Shown here in pieces: positions 61,992-64,000 of a stretch of 64,000 bases of DNA. The position numbers were made by a program, and so were the translations under genes. Below the pieces are notes generated by a model. It did no database searches, had not been told where the DNA came from, and saw only the letters and a program-made list of their open reading frames with translations. How positions within the stretch are numbered: position 1 is the stretch's first letter; the number at the start of each line of letters is the position of its first letter. The DNA comes from Pimelobacter simplex (GTDB lineage Bacteria; Actinomycetota; Actinomycetes; Propionibacteriales; Nocardioidaceae): NCBI RefSeq assembly GCF_900114845.1, contig NZ_FOUK01000003.1, positions 372,001 to 436,000 on the forward strand. Direction: 5' to 3'.

Positions 61992-63364
61992 GAGGATTCC
62001 CCTTCAGAGGTGGAGGTGGAGGTGGTGGTGACGACGACCTGCGGTCGCAGGTCCTGGGTAGGAGGCTGCCAGGTGGCGGGGTCGGCCGCGACCTGGTTCC
62101 CGCTGCGGATGTCCTTGACCTCGCCGGCCCCCTCGGCGTCCGGGAACCAGACGTAGGGGATGCCGCGGCGCTCGGCGTGGCGGATCTGCTTGCCGAACTT
62201 CGCCGCGCTGGGCGCGACCTCGCACGGGATGCCGCGGGCGCGCAGGGCGGTCGCGACGGCGTCGGCCTCGGCGCGGGTCTCCTCGGCGGTGACCGCGACG
62301 ACGACGACGCTGGGCACCGAGCGGTCGGCCGTCAGCACGCCGCGCTGGACGAGCGGGACGAGCAGCCGGCTCAGGCCGAGCGAGATGCCCACGCCGGGGT
62401 ACGTCGTCCGGCCGTCGGAGGCGAGGGCGTCGTAGCGGCCGCCGGAGCAGATCGAGCCGAGCGACGCGAAGCCGTCGAGACGGGTCTCGAAGACGGTGCC
62501 GGTGTAGTAGTCGAGACCGCGGGCGATCGACAGGTCGGCCTCGATCCGCGTGCGCTCGGTGACGAGCGGCGCGCAGGCGCGCACGAGCGTGGCGAGCTCG
62601 TCGAGGCCCTCGTCGAGCAGCTCGCTCGACACGCCGAGCGCGCGGACCTGCTCGACGAACGAGTCGTCGGTGGTGCGGATCGTCGCCAGCGCGAGCGCCT
62701 TGTCGGCCTGCTCCTCGGTGACGCCGGCCTCGGTGAGCAGCAGCTCGCGGACCTTGGCCGGGTCGAGCTTGTCGAGCTTGTCGACCAGGCGCATGACCTC
62801 GTCGATCCCGTGCTCGTCGAGGCCCAGGCCGGCGTAGAAGCCCTGGATCAGCTTGCGGTTGTTGACCTGCAGCCGGAAGCCGGGCAGGAAGTCGAGCCTG
62901 GAGAGCGCCTCGAGCATGACCCGGGCGACCTCGACGTCGTGGTGGAAGGGCAGCGTGTCGCGCCCGACGATGTCGATGTCGGCCTGGGTGAACTCGCGGA
63001 AGCGGCCCTCCTGGGGCCGCTCGCCGCGCCAGACCTTCTGGATCTGGTAGCGGCGGAAGGGGAACTCGAGCTTGCCGGCGTTCTCGAGCACGTAGCGCGC
63101 GAACGGGACGGTCAGGTCGAAGTGGAGGCCGATCCCCCGGTCCTTGCCGCCGTCCTCCTCCTGCAGGCGGCGCAGGACGTAGACCTCCTTGGAGGTGTCG
63201 CCCTTGCGCAGCAGCTGGTCCATCGGCTCGACGGCGCGGGTCTCGACGTTGCCGAACCCGTGCAGCTCGAAGGTGCGCGCGAGGGTGGCGATCACCTCCT
63301 GCTCCACGAAGCGCTGGGCAGGCAGGAACTCGGGGAATCCGCTGAGCGGAGTGGGCTTGGCCAT
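61988..63364 (-). CDS. hisS: Histidyl-tRNA synthetase
   Basis: A 458-residue class-II synthetase. Motif 2 is [32 protein letters not shown], the histidine-A motif is [14 protein letters not shown], and motif 3 is [10 protein letters not shown]. The anticodon-binding domain ([56 protein letters not shown]) follows. A GTG 12 bases upstream could also start it. The LVDKLDKLD stretch repeats GTCGAGCTT-like DNA but is natural coding. Confidence 0.96.
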   Translation of the reverse strand: MAKPTPLSGFPEFLPAQRFVEQEVIATLARTFELHGFGNVETRAVEPMDQLLRKGDTSKEVYVLRRLQEEDGGKDRGIGLHFDLTVPFARYVLENAGKLEFPFRRYQIQKVWRGERPQEGRFREFTQADIDIVGRDTLPFHHDVEVARVMLEALSRLDFLPGFRLQVNNRKLIQGFYAGLGLDEHGIDEVMRLVDKLDKLDPAKVRELLLTEAGVTEEQADKALALATIRTTDDSFVEQVRALGVSSELLDEGLDELATLVRACAPLVTERTRIEADLSIARGLDYYTGTVFETRLDGFASLGSICSGGRYDALASDGRTTYPGVGISLGLSRLLVPLVQRGVLTADRSVPSVVVVAVTAEETRAEADAVATALRARGIPCEVAPSAAKFGKQIRHAERRGIPYVWFPDAEGAGEVKDIRSGNQVAADPATWQPPTQDLRPQVVVTTTSTSTSEGESS

Positions 63365-63372
63365 GCGGGTCG

Positions 63373-64000
63373 TCACAGTCCTCGGGTGACTCGTCCGGCG
63401 GTCTCGCCGCCGGTGTCGATCAGGTCGAGCAGGAAGGGGTTGGTCGCGCGCTCGCGGCCGATGGACGTCTGCTCGCCGTGCCCGGGCAGGACGACGACGT
63501 CGTCGGCCAGGGGCAGCACCTTGGCGCTGAGCGAGCGGAGCATCGCGGCATGGTCGCCGCCGGGGAGGTCGGTCCGGCCGATCGAGCCCTGGAAGAGCAG
63601 GTCGCCGGAGAACATCACCTCGGAGATGTCTGGTCCGCCGCTGGTCGAGCCTGTGGAGGCCCACGGCGTCCGGAAGGTGACCGAGCCGGCGGTGTGTCCC
63701 GGCGTGTGGTCGACCACGAACGTCAGGCCGGCGAGCTCGAGCGCCGCGCCGTCGGCGAGCTCCGCGACGTCGTCCGGCTCGGTGAACTCGTAGTCGCCGC
63801 CGAGCAGCATGCTCGCCGACTCCGCCGAGATGCCGGCCATCGGGTCGGTGAGCAGGTGCCGGTCACCGGGATGGATCCACGCGGTGGCGTCGTACGCGCC
63901 GGCGACGGGCGTCACCGACCACATGTGGTCGATGTGACCGTGGGTCAGCAGCACGGCGACGGGCTTCAGCTTGTGCTCGCGGACCACCTCGGCGACACCC
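63373..64000 (-). CDS. Metallo-beta-lactamase-fold hydrolase (glyoxalase II-like), cut by the window end
   Basis: At least 208 residues are visible, continuing upstream of the window because the frame reads on as GVAEVVREHKLKPVAVLLTHGHIDH. The zinc motif HGHIDH, HTPGHTAGSVTF, FSGDLLFQGSIGRTDLPGGD and PGHGEQTSIGRE are intact. This matches the glyoxalase-II-like hydrolase often next to hisS in actinobacteria. A 19-bp repeat variant (63643-63661) encodes an extra Thr/Ser/Gly-rich loop between strands. Thioester specificity is inferred only from family. Confidence 0.88.
   Translation of the reverse strand, partial: GVAEVVREHKLKPVAVLLTHGHIDHMWSVTPVAGAYDATAWIHPGDRHLLTDPMAGISAESASMLLGGDYEFTEPDDVAELADGAALELAGLTFVVDHTPGHTAGSVTFRTPWASTGSTSGGPDISEVMFSGDLLFQGSIGRTDLPGGDHAAMLRSLSAKVLPLADDVVVLPGHGEQTSIGRERATNPFLLDLIDTGGETAGRVTRGL
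63643..63661. repeat. 19-bp dispersed repeat, copy 3 (variant, inside the MBL-fold gene)
   Basis: GGTCGAGCCTGTGGAGGCC, three mismatches from 424-442. It reads LVEPVEA on the plus strand, the well-known form of this element in Nocardioides-like genomes, and encodes ASTGSTSG in the host protein. Confidence 0.65.

Noticed and set aside
62761..62786. Further copy of the 19-bp repeat in hisS (LVDKLDKLD)
   Set aside because: It shares GGTCGAGCTTGTCGAG, but the residues are natural for histidyl-tRNA synthetase and the second half differs.

Overview
The window is a piece of the chromosome of a high-GC actinobacterium, most likely Nocardioides or a close relative in the Propionibacteriales. This rests on strong GC bias at third codon positions, many GTG and some TTG starts, several apparently leaderless transcripts, an actinobacterial mIHF gene, a PriA without an intact helicase P-loop, a DUF222/13E12-type HNH nuclease, a KstR-type steroid operator, and a short repeat typical of this group that reads LVE(L/P)VET in one frame. 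No rRNA, tRNA, CRISPR array, prophage or insertion sequence was seen.

Layout. (1) 1-4754: a steroid side cluster. hsaE-hsaG-hsaF (left) and kstD plus a MaoC-type hydratase (right) diverge from a 33-bp gap holding one KstR-type operator. The order matches mycobacterial Rv3534c-Rv3538. (2) 4.8-17.2 kb: an accessory stretch between rpe and rsmB, with OsmC, MOSC, a VOC protein behind a leader peptide, a SnoaL-like protein, an ECF sigma factor fused to a membrane anchor and beta-propeller, kynureninase, an NHEJ polymerase-domain protein, a Nudix hydrolase, an AAA ATPase, a second ECF sigma factor with a separate membrane partner, an MFS pump with a divergent MerR regulator, and an LLM flavin oxidoreductase. 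(3) 17.2-36.9 kb: a long leftward core block, rsmB-fmt-def-priA-metK-coaBC-rpoZ-gmk-mihF followed (read right to left) by pyrR-pyrB-pyrC-carA-carB-pyrD-(FMN alpha-hydroxy-acid oxidase)-pyrF, almost all with 1-4 bp overlaps. (4) 37-41.3 kb: an accessory stretch with csbD, a PAP2 membrane phosphatase, a dihydrolipoamide-dehydrogenase-like flavoprotein and an SOS-boxed HNH nuclease. (5) 41.3-53.7 kb: nusB-efp-aroQ-aroB-aroK-aroC-prepilin peptidase-aroE-mltG-ruvX-alaS-two small membrane-associated proteins-rarA. (6) 53.8-60.1 kb: a dipeptide/oligopeptide ABC importer. (7) 60.2-64 kb: aspS, hisS and a metallo-beta-lactamase-fold hydrolase cut by the window end.

The most interesting structures are two unannotated leader systems. 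Upstream of the VOC gene (6126-6185) a 19-codon leader ORF ends in Val-Val-Val-stop and is followed by RNA segments that can pair alternately and hide the Shine-Dalgarno (SD) sequence, as in translational attenuators. Upstream of the HNH nuclease an SOS box is followed by a 35-codon leader ORF whose stop codon lies in the 5' arm of a hairpin whose 3' arm is the SD, which suggests LexA control plus translational coupling. Other notable items are the sigma-membrane-propeller fusion beside a two-gene version of the same module, a 22-bp-period inverted repeat array between metK and priA, and a 19-bp dispersed repeat caught in-frame inside three protein genes.

No gap between genes exceeds 300 bases. 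All assignments come from reading the sequence and remembered family features; no database search was run.
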